DNA from: Nematostella vectensis | Taxonomy: Eukaryota > Cnidaria > Anthozoa > Actiniaria > Edwardsiidae | Assembly (NCBI RefSeq): GCF_932526225.1 | Contig: NC_064037.1 | Coordinates: 5,847,703 to 5,911,702 of the forward strand | Direction of reading: 5' to 3' | DNA length: 64,000 nucleotides | Shown here: piece by piece, positions 11,503-23,491 of the stretch | Numbering within the stretch: the first letter of the stretch is position 1 | How the letters are laid out: each line of letters begins with the position of its first letter | The notes under the pieces: model-generated | The model's database searches: none | The model's input: the letters and a program-made list of their open reading frames with translations, nothing else | Told to the model about the DNA's origin: nothing | Program-made: the position numbers and the translations under genes

Positions 11503-13598
11503 TTATAATATTATTATAATATTATTATTATTATTATTTTTTTTTTTTTTTTTACAATATATAATATATACATAAACAAAATATAATATTTTAGAGTGAG
11601 GAAAAGTAAATCTGGCCAGGGTGGATCAATATTAATTCTGATTATTTAATAAATGCAATTTCAGTTGTTCTATGAAGGAATTGTAAGGTAAGGACTTAAT
11701 GCAATTTGGTATTTTTTCCCAAAATCTAGAAGACATGGCTGTAAATTTAGTTAATCCATAATTGGTTTTGGAAGCTGGCCTAAAGAGATTGCCTTTGGAA
11801 GCATATCTGGTATTATGTGAGTGAACTTGAGTGGCAGGCAGGATTAGATTACATAATGGCTTAGGCATAGTATCAGGAAAGTGTTGGAGCTTATAAACAA
11901 GAGATGATATCCTTAGATTATGTATGTTATCAAGATTCAGGATCCTAAGCAGTTGGTAATAATTCGATGGACTTTCCCTTTGGGGAGCAAAGAAAATAGA
12001 GCGAATGCATTTATTCTGCTTCGTTTTGATAGGGCGAAGCCGTGTTTGGCTTGCCGAGCCCCAGCTCATTATACCATAAGAAATATATGGGTAAATTAAA
12101 TTATAGTATAGTTGTGTTAAAGTAGTCAGGGGAAGAAAATAACGTAACTTGGAAATGATTCCAAGATTTTTTGCGAGGCATTTATTAACATGATTTAGTT
12201 GTGAATTCCATTTGAGATGTTCATCAATAAAGACACCTAAGTATTTTATGTTGTTAGTATTCTTTATACCATATGCTGTTAAGTCAATAGAAACACTTTT
12301 TCTGGGGGAGGTGACAGTGATATGATGAGTTTTCTTAAAATTAATGGACAACTTATTAGCGTTACAGTATTTGATGACATTGTCTAATTCACTATTAACA
12401 GTGGTTTCTAAATCTTTGGGGTTTTTTGAAGTATAAAATAGATTTGTATCATCTGCAAATATTCTAAATTTCAGTTTCTTAGAAGAGTTGGGGAGATCAT
12501 TAATATATAAGAGGAATAATAAGGGACCAAGGGTAGATCCTTGAGGAACTCCGCAAGAGATTGGTAGCATAGATGATTCCGCATTGCCAATTTTGACAAA
12601 CTGATGACGATTAGAGAGATAACTAGAAAACCATTTTGCGGGGGTTCCCCTGACTCCATATTTGTACATTTTAGCTAATAAGATGTCGTGGTTAATAGTA
12701 TCAAATGCCTTTGAAAAATCTAAGAAAATAGCACATGTAGTCATACCTTGGTCAATAGAAGACTTGAGGGTCTCAACAGTTTCTAATATGGCATGTTCGG
12801 TTGAATGGCCTTTCCGAAATCCAAATTGAAATTCAAATAAAATTTTATGTTTTTCAAGAAAAAAAATCAGCTGGTTGTAGATAAGCTTCTCAAGAATCTT
12901 GCTAAATGAACAGATTATTGATATTGGTCTATAATTCCCTGGTTCAGTGGCATCCCCACTTTTATATATAGGAGTAACCCTTGAGATTTTGAAAATATCA
13001 GGGACTTCACCACTTGCTATAGATTCATTATAAATGGCAGTAAAGGGAGAGGCTAGGATGGATGCTGACAATTTTATAAATTTATTAGGAATAGTAATAT
13101 ATGATTTATTTTCATTAAGAGATGCAAAAAGTAAAAAAACCTGTGCTTCTGAAACTGGAGACATAACAAAAGAAGAAGTTGTAGATTGTTTAATATAGGA
13201 TGTAGGAGATATGGATTTGTCATCTTTAATTTGGGAAGCTAGATTGGTTCCTACATTTGTAAAAAATTTGTTCAACTGATCAGCAATATCAGAAGGATTG
13301 GTAAACGACCTATTTCCTGAAGTAATGCGACTAGGAGCACTTTGCCCCTTTGTTTTCCTTTGTATCAGCTTGCCGATTAATTTCCAGGTAGCTTTGAGGT
13401 TGTTGTAGCTTTGAAGTGAGCTGTGAATGGCTCGGCGGTCAATATGTTTGGCCACCTATCTTTTTTTGTAGCTTTAGTTTTGATTAATCTCTTATCTGAT
13501 GTGGTCAAATGTGATTGCTTTTTACCAAAAGACGCCAAAATACGAATGTCAAAAGAAAAATAGATGAGCGTGGTTAAAAAAATTGATGGCATACACAA
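11503..13598 (-). mobile_element. 5'-truncated non-LTR retrotransposon (LINE)
   Basis: The minus strand carries a reverse transcriptase frame (11632-13455). It is followed, in the direction of transcription, by a short 3' untranslated region and an A-rich/AAT-repeat tail at 11503-11560, as LINEs of this type have. Upstream coding sequence continues to about 13598 in another frame (TTSDKRLIKTKATKKDRW). A frameshift therefore lies near 13450, and the endonuclease domain is missing. The element is a dead copy. The motifs suggest a CR1/L2/jockey-type clade, but I cannot place it more precisely by eye. Confidence 0.85.
11632..13455 (-). pseudogene. LINE reverse transcriptase ORF, truncated
   Basis: The open frame has 607 codons. 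The reverse transcriptase palm motifs are visible: an RVTPIYKSGD..NYRPIS block at residues 159-180, motif A FLDFSKAFDTINHDIL at 244-259, motif B CGVPQGSTLGPLLF at 301-314, and motif C FADDT with both catalytic aspartates at 333-337. A thumb and C-terminal region follow to the stop. The Met at 13455 is internal to the original polyprotein; the N-terminal endonuclease is absent and the frame breaks just upstream. The enzyme would copy element RNA at a nicked target, but this copy cannot be autonomous. The long intact frame suggests fairly recent insertion. Confidence 0.85.
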
Positions 13599-14263
13599 AG
13601 CGTTTTGGGTAAGTGGTATAAGCCCGTGTAGTCTAATGTCGACGGACTCGTATTTATCTCGGGACAGCAGTTGTCACTACTATCGATCAACCACCCCTTT
13701 GTTATTGTTTACAATTGAACATACGGCATACAACATATTAGCAATAAAACAACGATTGATAAAGTCTGATATTTATTAAATGATATTTGATTGAAAAATT
13801 CTCAGTTACTTGCTAGAATTGGCCGATGGAAAGGGATGAAAAGTCACTCAATATTATGCATTAGCATAAAATGGCGGCGTGATTGGCCTAACCTACCCTA
13901 GCATCTCCTCCGGAGACTGGTGCAGATGAATTATTTTAAGACTCTCGGTAACACGAACTCCGGTAATTCGAACCCTCGGTAAATCAACTTTCTGCTATTT
14001 TGAATCAAAACCGATTTTAATGGTAACGAAAAAATAAAAACAAAATTACAAAAAAGAATTAATTCCTTAATAATATAGAATATTAAGTTATATCAAGAGA
14101 TATGACCAGATTCAGAATCGACATGAGGCGCGGGTAATACCAAAGTGTCTCTCTCTTATCTTATGCTCTCTTGGTAATATAAGTTCGATTCGGATTTATA
14201 ACGAGTAATATCCGTTTAGACGGGTAATATTGTAACGAGTCACTAAGACTAATATGATTTAAT
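13599..14263. other. gene-free stretch leading into a satellite
   Basis: No gene is seen. At 13945-13985 there are degenerate words such as GGTAATTCGAACCCTCGGTAA, resembling the terminal repeats of pogo-type transposons. From about 14170 on, diverged versions of the 26-bp repeat begin. Confidence 0.4.
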
Positions 14264-14645
14264 CCAGGTTTTAACGTGTAATATTCGGTTCGAGTCATGA
14301 CGAGTGATATTCGGTTCGAGTCATGACGGGTGATATTTGGTTCGAGTCATGACGAGGGATATTTTGTTCGAGTCATAACGAGTAATATTTGGTTCGAGAC
14401 ATGGCGACTAATATTCGGTTCGAGTCATGACGAGTGATATTCGGTTCGAGTCATGAAGAGTGATATTCGGTTCGAGTCATGGCGAGTGATATTTGGTTCG
14501 AGTCATGACGAGTGATATTCGGTTCGAGTCATGACGAGTGATATTCGGTTCGAGTCATGATGAGTGATATTCGGTTCGAGTCATGACAGAGTGATATTCG
14601 CCGTTCGAGTTCGTGCGTGTCATGGCGAGTGATATTCGGCTCAAA
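14264..14645. repeat. 26-bp tandem array, about 14 units
   Basis: The unit is GAGTGATATTCGGTTCGAGT plus CATGAC, repeated head to tail with point changes. More diverged units extend left to about 14170, and the last units carry small insertions (near 14586 and 14608). The array lies about 460 bp upstream of the C6orf62 start codon. Confidence 0.85.
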
Positions 14646-15108
14646 TCCAGACGGCTTCTCCTGCCCTTAAGAGGTTTGGTTAATGTTATCGCTTTGGAAA
14701 ACATATATCTAATAGATTAGCATTTGAATGCATATTTTATAAAAGATATTATTTTAAAATGCGAAAGTCTTTGAAATAATATGAGAAATTTAGATTTAGC
14801 CTCGTTTTGGCGTTGAACCTGACGTCACGGCTGCCATCTTTTGGTGGTAAACAGCAGAGAGAGAGAGCGAGAGGAGAACCGAGCGTTTTCACAGCGGCAT
14901 TTTGAATGAATTTTATACAGTACCAGGGCTGGCAAAATGTGCAAAATGAAGTTAACAGGGCACATAAGATAGAATGTAGCACCCTGACTCCACTAGTTTC
15001 GCCTAACGGCATCTTTTCTTAGGTTTTGTCTTAATTTTTGGCTTCGAGTTTCGGCTTGAACCAAGTTCTGTCGGTATTTGGTAGTTGTACTTTGTCTCAC
15101 AAGTCGTC

Positions 15109-18100
15109 ATGCCAAATACTAAGGGAGCCAGTTTACTGGCTGACCCGATGACAAGAAAGTCTGCAACTGTGTGTCGTCTGAGGCAGCACCTTCGCCGAAA
15201 AAGGGAATCTTTAGCAGACCATTTTGACTTCAAGATGTATCTTTCCTTCGTCTTCAGGGACAAGGTTTGTGGGTTCATTTTACAACTAACTTCTTATAGT
15301 TCATCCAATTAAATCTATTGTAGAAACGATATATATAAGAATATAACTGAATATTATCCCACGTTTTAAATGAAATCTTATAATTTGTTGACTGCTTGTG
15401 ACATACTTTATTAAATTGTTATAATTTTTGTACCTTAATCATGCTCGATTGTTTTTTGCTCCTCGAATATAGGTCAAGACGAATTCTTTTAATGTTATTG
15501 GTGTTAATACTTGTACATACTTCTTATAACAGACAAAAGTGTGTTTCAGCTCAAATATGATACTTATTTCATTTGAGAAAGCCAGATTATGTTCAATCTA
15601 TAGGCCCATTTTTATCATCCCAGGTCTTGTAAAGATTGACAAAAAAGCAATGCAATGCCTGGGGTTTCATTAACCCATTGACTCTTGGCTATTTTTGAGC
15701 TGAATTTACAAAAAACAGACTGAAAACAGATACCTCCCCCCTATTCTGGGTTTTATACAGCCCGTCAAAGTCAAACACAGCGGCACCTAGTCAACGGTAT
15801 CCAAGCTTTCCAACAGTGCTTTGCGGTCCACACTTTTAATCCCTCGTTGTTGTGCTGAAGCCAGCACAAGTTGATGGTTGCTTGTATTTTTCATAAAAAA
15901 TACAGCTATGAGCATATTAGGAGAGTGTCTCAGGACATCATGAAGTCTTTTGGGGCATAATTGAGTGCTTTGCTTATGGATATTTGCAAGCAAAGGTGGA
16001 TTCATGATGATTTTTTCTTGTTTGGCTTTGTGTGGATGAGAAAATAATTTTCTAATGAATCACCACAGCTCTCCTAAATGCTGTCTTTTCTGAAACCAAA
16101 TTGATTGCAAAATTGTTTACACTGCTATTCTGGGTCTGTATGACCTGGAATTGATTTGTTTGGCTTTGGGGTGAAAAGACTTTGATAAAAAACCATCTGA
16201 CTTTAGGGAAAGGAGTGTTGACTGGCCCTTCCCTCGTGAATTTTTCCCTGGATCTCCCAGAATGCTTTGCAATCCGTAAAGGCATCTTCGTGGTTTTACA
16301 ACCTTCAAGGAGTGGACATTGTGTTTTGAGGCCATGGGAATGAACCTGGAGGGTCAGAATAAAGGTATCTATTTGTGTCTAGAGCTGTGTTTGCTGATCT
16401 CTCTCCCTTGTGTGGTATTTTGAGCGTTTAATTGAGAGGGGTGATTCTGCTTTTCTTTCCTTGTTCGATTTGAAATTTGTCAAAGAACCTGTGCTATTAT
16501 TTGGCTTAAGAGGAGTTGCCAACACCTTGGTTGGATGCATATCTTCAAGACCATTTATCCCTTAGACTGATGCCTGAGTATCTTCATCTTGTTGTGTTTA
16601 TTTTGCATTTATGAATTTTTTGGGTTGTGGGTACTTCCCAAAGCCGGTACAGGCCGGTTGAGGGGTCATTGTGTTAAGTTTCAAAGTAGGCTGTGGAGAT
16701 TGATAAGTAGGGGATGGAAGTTATTTCATTTTTTAAGTTCAAATAAAACTTAAAAAAAAAAGTAGCCGGCGCTCGGTGGAAAATAGCTGGCTGCAGGGGC
16801 CTAATGAAACACCCAAATGCTGTGCAAAATTTATTAGTGGTGGTCCCTTGCATTGCATCACAATTATTGCTTTGCACAACTGTCACATACATAAACGATA
16901 TCATACCTGTCAACTGAAGATCTCAAGATTTTGGACCCCTTCTCCCGCTCTCCTTCATTGAGCACCAAATCTCCCGCTTTTTAGAGATTTTTATCGCTTC
17001 CCAAAAATTATTATTTAGAAAATTGTCATTTTGCCTATTTTTTATTAAAATATTTGAAAGAATAATTCCCTTGCGTAGCGCAATTTATCTAACACCCTTG
17101 TGAGATCTATAAGTGGCCTGCGAGGTTATACCCATCCCTCCCCAGGAATAAATATGCCCCAACCCTCCCCCCCAAACATTTTCAAGCCTTGAGATTTTCA
17201 GAGGTTGACAGGTATGCGACATGCCTATAAAGGTATCCTATAGAGAAATCAAGCTCAACACAAAACATCACAAGTAAACATAACAGGGCGCATAATTTGG
17301 CTTTCTCCGCATAATCCCACGTAATTTGGCTAAATTTTGAAAGACAAAACATTGAAGTGCACAGCTGGTGTGTTCTTTTAAGGGTTCTTACCTTATTTCT
17401 CATAAAAAAATAGAGATATTCTTAGTAAGAGTGCGATATTTCGAACTGAAGTTCGAAAACAAATAAAATGACTAGGCGTTCTTTGCTAAACCGCTGGTGG
17501 CTAGGAGCCAATGAAAACTCGCCCAAGATATTTTTGCACGAAAAATTAACCTTTTCAAGTTATTTTTTGCTTTCCCCCGGTACAAAATGTAGTTTGGGCA
17601 TAACAGTTGATATTCTGTGTAATTTAGCGCAAAATTTTGATTTTAAAAGAAAAATGTATTGCAAAACCCTGCGTAATTTAGCGCGTAATGATTGATTTTC
17701 CGCGTAATTTAACGTGTAATCTAGCAAAGAATCCCGCGTAATTTTGCGTTTTTTCCGTGTAATTCCAGAAGCCCTGACATAGAGTAAGTACGCAGCTGCT
17801 TTGTCTCCTATTATCTTTGTTCTACAAAGGAGTTTTTTTGTCTCTATTTTTCTCGTTCTTTGTGTCGAGGTGCGGATATTGTTCATTTGCCCAATCAAAT
17901 TGCAGCTTGTAAGAGCTGCGTACTGACCCCTGACATAAGCATACACAGTTTTTTCGCTGATTAAATATGAGATCAAAGGGTGCCATAGAAATTTTGTAGC
18001 TCTGTTTTGATAAAAGCAAAAAATGCATACAATACTTTTCTGATGGCTGAATAGATTGCAAAACTTGTACTAGCAACACGAAATTTTTTATCAAAGCTTA

Positions 18101-20085
18101 TAGCAAGAAAAGACCCCTGAAGTTCCCCCATCCCCAGATTATGACCATATGTTCCTATTTTCTTTCAGGCTGCCTTCTTAGCATTTCACCCCTCTTAGAT
18201 TTGTCTGCCATGGGCCTGTCTTCTCTAAAACATCTAGTTTTTACATGCTGCACTGTCGTTTTTTGCAGAAGAAAAGCTGTGCACTGTTTGAAGTTTCAGA
18301 TGTTATCCCTGTCATGACAAATAATTACAAAGATAGCATCATGAAAGGTGTTAAGGTAAACAATACACACTTTTAAACATCACAATGAACACCACTATCT
18401 TTTACTATTGTGTTTTTCTCTCCTTTTTATGGTTTCTTTGTATCCATTTTGTTTCAAGGTCTCTTGTGCACACACATACACTAATGTAATCTGTTATATT
18501 CAAAGAGCTGTAATGATAGCTTCGTAGAACAGGCTTTGCTGTTTGTGCTGATAAGTAAATTGGTTGCATGTGACGCAGATTGGTCTTATTTCAACAATAA
18601 ACCTTTTTTTTTTTCAGGAGGAAGCCTACTCTCTGGAGAGCTCCCAGGAGTTGCTAGAGAAGGACGTTGTCCAGCTTCATGCTCCACACTACCGCCCAAT
18701 GAGAAAGGTGAGCATATCAGTTGCCCATTTGCCATGAGATCTCACAGGAATCAAGCGAAATACCTTCCCTCCAACCAGACTGGCAATTTTTGATTGGTCT
18801 GTTGTATGTACAACCATCCTACAAATGTGACTGGAAATCTTATGTATTGGTCTATTGTACCACCATCACTCAAACCTGACTGACAATCTGACAATCTTAT
18901 CAGTCTATTGTACCACCAACCTTAAAACCTCACTTGAAACATTATTATTGGTCTTTTGTGCCACCATTCCTCTTGATCGGTAAACTTTGTATTTGGTGTC
19001 TTGCCTTAAGCCTGAATGATTATCTTGTATTTTATTTTTGTCAAGGACATCATTGGCTGTAACCAGGCAGTGGATTTTTTTCTGTGGCCTCGCAAGGACA
19101 TTGACAAGATTGTGTGTCACCTGTTTTCACGCTGGAAGGAGGACACTGATGCAGCCTATCGTCCAGTCCAGGTAACTATGCTAGGGATCAAAGCAAACAG
19201 ACATGAGAATTCCAGAAGTCCAGTCATAGGATGTTATCACATGGTACATGGGTAGGGTAATGTTAACGAACTTTCTCTGTTGTGCAGGTTGAGTTTGAGT
19301 TTGATCACATGGACTATGAAAAGCAGCTCCTTCACTTGCTTGCGCGCCGTGACTCCACTGGGCTGATTATCAACAACCCCTCTCAGTCCATGTTCCTGTT
19401 TGTAGACAGGCATAACCTCAAGGTTTGAATTCTCCTTTAGATTGCACCCTCAGTACTGGTGATGGTAAATAAGGGACTAGGAAATAGCACCTTTTAGGGT
19501 ACAGAAAAAGCTTTAAACTTAGGGAGCTTCTTTATTATTATTTGCTTAGCCATGTTTTTTTGTTTTCACCTTCGGTCTCGCCACCTAGTCTGTACAAATA
19601 AGTGTTTTAGTAATCTTTTTTATTTCTGCACGGACATTTTTGTTCATAGCACTGATACATGCATTTCCTGTCCAGACTCCTCAGAATAAGGCAGTCTTCT
19701 TCAAGCTGTCAAGCCTCTGTCTTCATGTTCAACAGGTCGGTATTGTATCAACAAAGTCATTCCTTCTGGAGATGTAAGACATTTAAATGCGACTGGTGCC
19801 AAAAGTCATTCTTTGATTGCTCTCTCTTCTGTGAGCAATACCCCATTGTCAGGAAACTGCTAATGCGCCCAGCTATGGCTTTAGATATCTGTATGCTCAG
19901 ATAAATGAAACTATGCCGTGTTCAAACAGATCCATTGTTGATTCTCCACTCCACTGTAGACACCATATAATTTAGTTATCCTTTTGTAAAATATCATTAT
20001 CAAATGTTGACAGGATCAGCTGATGCACTGGGGACCGGGAAGCATTGACCTTGTGCTTGATCAATATATGCCTCCAATGAACTGA
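15109..20085 (+). CDS. C6orf62: C6orf62-like conserved protein, complete seven-exon gene
   Basis: Exons: 15109-15264, 18269-18355, 18618-18707, 19046-19171, 19288-19422, 19676-19735, 20014-20085. All introns are GT..AG and all junctions are phase 0, giving 241 residues against about 229 in vertebrates. Similarity to C6orf62 runs the whole length. Examples are [18 protein letters not shown] (33-50), [16 protein letters not shown] (57-72), [15 protein letters not shown] (95-109), [22 protein letters not shown], and [17 protein letters not shown] at the end. The N-terminus is basic with a short Arg/Lys-rich helix, and I see no signal peptide or membrane segment. The molecular function of this family is unknown to me; it is a conserved soluble protein. 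The ATG was chosen because it starts just upstream of the conserved part and in frame; TTG upstream is not a plausible start. Intron 1 (about 3 kb) holds a MITE and a repeat. Confidence 0.92.
16902..17215. mobile_element. CATACCTGTCAAC-ended MITE in intron 1 of the C6orf62 homologue
   Basis: The left end CATACCTGTCAACTGAAGAT and the right end GAGGTTGACAGGTATG are inverted repeats. The similarity extends about 25 bp with small differences (both sides include a CTCAAG word). The flanks CGATAT and CGACAT differ at one base and may be a 6-bp target duplication. The interior is C-rich and AT-rich with no reading frame. Confidence 0.65.
17272..17780. repeat. dispersed CGCGTAATTT-type repeat
   Basis: Words of the type GCGTAATTTAGCGCGTAAT recur many times on one strand between about 17290 and 17765, with varying spacing. 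They lie in intron 1 of the C6orf62 homologue and look like an old degenerate repeat. Confidence 0.5.
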
Positions 20086-20522
20086 AGACTGGAATGCCTA
20101 CAAAGGACAAAATGGACTTGGACTTAATTGAAACACGTGCATCAAAGGGGCTGAAACGGAATGGATTAGCAAAATGATCAATGGAATGGACACGGACTGA
20201 ATTTATTAAATACAGAATGACATTCTTTTTACAAGGGATACTGAAATCCTGTGTTGGGATACCACAGCACTATCATTTTATTAATTGTCACTAGGTAGGA
20301 GCATATTGATTTGGTCTACTCTGTTGTTTTCTTAACTGTTCAAATAGCTTGATGTGATCTGGTGTCTAGGATCAATGTTACTATTGTTTCTTGGAAACGT
20401 TGTTTTTAAATCTTTGTCCTTATTAAGGGCATGCAATTAAGACCCGTCTCAATCTAAATTTGTTACATGTTATGGCCTTTCGCTCGCTAGAAGAACACGA
20501 AGGTGGAAAACAAACATTTCCC

Positions 20523-20528
20523 AATAAA
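20523..20528 (+). promoter_or_regulatory. candidate polyadenylation signal of the C6orf62 homologue
   Basis: AATAAA lies 438 bp after the stop codon on the coding strand. It is the first canonical hexamer I noticed in a sensible position, so the 3' untranslated region would run from 20086 to about 20545. Confidence 0.45.
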
Positions 20529-20545
20529 ACTCATATTAGAACATG

Positions 20546-21950
20546 TTAATGTTCTTTGAATTAAGCGACCTGCGTATATCTCTAATGCAATTACCAGTTG
20601 CATGTATCCTACTAATTTCACTTTGTTGTAACCAGTTGTTTTTGTTTAGATAAAAGACTAAAAGAGGTAATTGTGTAGACGCCACCTGAATTCAAATCTA
20701 AAGCCTGCTGTTAGGCGTTTGTTGGTGTTAAGGTGAAGAAAACCCGGCTTTCATTTCCCGAAGGGCCGCCAAATAAATCAAGTTATTTTACTCTAAAATG
20801 TTAAACGAGTAAACTCCTTCAGGCACTGGAAAGAACCTAACACCTACCCTCCTTGGCCGCCGTAAAAGGACTCATCTTTTTTTTTCACGAACTACCAGAT
20901 ACCCAAAATTTCTAAAAATATCATAAAATATCTATACCTGCTATATCTCAGCACCCTCTAGCAAATTATGGCTACACGCGCCACGGCTGAACAAAGCAAT
21001 ATATTCATAAAACAATAAATAATTTACGAGAAAGGTCTATAGCTTCAAAATTATATTTAATATTGCCATTTTTTTAATCCCACGTTTGCCTCTGTTATAC
21101 AAAAACAATTAATCTAAGACATGATTAATTATCTCCTCCTGAAAACTCTTATTTCCCACATATTGGATTCGTTTTTTGTTCGTTAATCACACTTCCGTCG
21201 GTTGTCCAGGATATAATAAAAGCATTCTTTATTAAAAACTGCAAAGCTTTTAAAAAACGTTTACAGTGAACAGTACCGGGGCTGACATGCAAACAAGTCA
21301 CTACAAGTTTTTATTTATCAACAGCGCCTCTGTTGATTTGTATTAAATAAAAAAAAAAACAGCACCATATGTTACAACAGCTTTTTATTGATGTTTTTTT
21401 TAAAGCGATTATCACGTCCATTTGAAGTAAAGTTATAATAGACGACGCTTATTATCAACTTAAAATGTAAAAGGAATAGTGTTCGCTTTATAGTTGTTTT
21501 AATTTCAATCCTGACGGATAAAAACTAAAAATTTGAGGCAGATGTCCATTTGCGTTACGATTTTCTTCTATTTGGCTGTGCAGTTTCTAATTGGCGGGCG
21601 TTTTGACTGGAGTTTGCACACCTGCACCAGTATTTTACAGCGGACTGAATCGCAGTCAATAATTTGCAAAACAAATCTGCTAGCCATGCTTTTCCCGCAA
21701 GTTTAGGCACAAGAATTAACCCAAGAAAGTTGCCCAAACTATGGTCAAAAGTTCATCAAAGCTAGCATACGATTTAAAGTGCATCCAGAGTGGTAACAAT
21801 GGGGCTGAAGGCTGCTTGAGGTCCGCATGACATTTAAATCAACACGAGTCCCAAAAAGAAGGAAAACTGTTGTTTTACTATAATATGACAGTATGAAACC
21901 ATCTATAGAAGCTAATATATAGAAGCACTGACTAGAACGACGCATCGAGA
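20546..21950. other. intergenic stretch upstream of GPCR 1
   Basis: AT-rich sequence with no supported exon. It includes the 5' flank of the first GPCR gene. Confidence 0.4.
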
Positions 21951-21963
21951 TATGTCATTGGTC

Positions 21964-22866
21964 ATGTTTTACAATGGTTACTGGTTCAGTAGCTCTTTTG
22001 CAAGTTCAGTGATCTATATCATCATCTCTGTATTTACTGTTAGTGGCAATGTTTTAGTTTGCGTGACGTTTGCTCTAGATCCATATGGCCAGCTCCACAA
22101 GCCTCAGAACGTATTCCTTGTAAACCTCGCAGTGAGTGATCTCATAATGGGTGCTCTCACCGACACGCTTCTCGCGTCCACTTACTGGATAAGTCCAGCG
22201 GAAGGCTTATTTTTCGCGCACTATGTCTGCGCTATCATATCCGGTGCGTCTTCGCTGCTCAACCTCACCGCGCTGTCGGTGATTCGGTACTACGCAGTAA
22301 GGGAACCTGTTGACTACCAGGCCAAGATCACTAGACATCGTGTGTTCGTCGCGATAGTGTTTATCTGGGCGCTATCGTTGCACTTGGCACTGCTTCCAGT
22401 GTTTGGATGGCGTTCTCCGTCCTACCAGCTCTACTTGTACGGGGTGGGGTTTGGAATACCTTGTGTTATAATTTTTGTGGCATATTACGGCTTCCACGGC
22501 GCGATCCGCCAGCATACACGCACCATTCGTGACATGGAGATGACCGACCGGAACTTACCTGCAGGGTCGAACACTGACTTGAGCTACCATTCGCGGGTCA
22601 AGCGTGTGATCGAGCGAGAAAGACATGTCACTAAGACAATTGTGTTGATCTTGTCTCTGTTCGTGGCATCATGGTTGCCATTCCTGATGGTCGATATCAT
22701 AATGGTGCAATGCGTGACATGCCGTGACTCGCCCAGACTTCACTTGGCTCGAGATGTCACGCTGTCTATAACGTACTTCAGCGCCGGGATCAACCCATTG
22801 CTGTACACGTGGCGCGTGATACAGTTCCGTCGTGCTGTGGCGAAAGTCCTTCACCTATCTTCCTAG
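21964..22866 (+). CDS. intronless class A (rhodopsin-like) GPCR, paralogue 1
   Basis: This is a single-exon receptor of 300 residues from the second Met; a Met four codons upstream at 21952 is also open. I prefer 21964 because MFYNGYWF then aligns with the start of the paralogue at 32920. Numbering from 21952: helix 1 has GN (33), helix 2 LAVSDLIMG with the conserved Asp at 63, helix 3 starts at Cys93 and ends in IRYY in place of DRY (Arg112), helix 6 has SWLPF (Trp241, Pro243), and helix 7 has NPLLY (281-285). Extracellular loop 3 holds CVTC (254-257). The N-terminus is very short with no glycosylation site or signal peptide, as in small-ligand receptors. It would act in the plasma membrane through G proteins. 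The ligand cannot be read from sequence; cnidarians have many such orphan receptors. Confidence 0.92.
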   Translation: MFYNGYWFSSSFASSVIYIIISVFTVSGNVLVCVTFALDPYGQLHKPQNVFLVNLAVSDLIMGALTDTLLASTYWISPAEGLFFAHYVCAIISGASSLLNLTALSVIRYYAVREPVDYQAKITRHRVFVAIVFIWALSLHLALLPVFGWRSPSYQLYLYGVGFGIPCVIIFVAYYGFHGAIRQHTRTIRDMEMTDRNLPAGSNTDLSYHSRVKRVIERERHVTKTIVLILSLFVASWLPFLMVDIIMVQCVTCRDSPRLHLARDVTLSITYFSAGINPLLYTWRVIQFRRAVAKVLHLSS

Positions 22867-23491
22867 TTTTGCGCGTGATGTGCATGTGGATGTTTTGATT
22901 GATAACGACAATAATTGCTTAAAAGTATTTACACGAGATTTTAATTTGTAAGGAATTTTTAAAAACAAAACTAAGGCATAATGATTCACGTACTATAACG
23001 TTCTACAAATCGTGACACATGATTTAGCGCATATGGCGCACCCGAAAAGGCATGACCAAAAGATGAGCGTCTCCGTCAATCTTGTTCAATAGATAATAAA
23101 TACACCTATCCCGCCCTCGCCAGGATAAGGATGTCTGGTGGCGTACATTTTTTATATCAAGATGATGAAAAAGAGCGATAAGGCGCTGGGATGTTTTAAA
23201 ATGCTAACTTCTATTTCCAGACCAAGAAGAGCAGCTCTTTGTGGATTACCAGTATTTTTACACGTTAGATGTACGCTTATATGTGGCGCTGTAATAATTG
23301 AACTCCTTGTCAAGTCGAGATTGGCCAGCGCGCTAAAGAATGATTTCGAGTATTTTAAGTCCGTGGGTGTCTTGGTCTAAGGGATGCCTAAAAAAGGATT
23401 ATAATGAACATGCATTAGAACACTTCACACAAAAGTTCAAATAAGATAAAATGGAAAATACAATTTTTAAGAGAAACTCTTCAAAATCGAA
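22867..23491. other. spacer between convergent genes
   Basis: This spacer between GPCR 1 (plus strand) and the glycosylase gene (minus strand) should contain both 3' untranslated regions. AATAAA at about 23096 on the plus strand could serve GPCR 1. No exon is seen. Confidence 0.45.

Noticed and set aside
18536-18793. 85-codon plus-strand frame
   Set aside because: It overlaps the third exon of the C6orf62 homologue in another frame or as read-through; the exon model with flanking splice sites explains the region.
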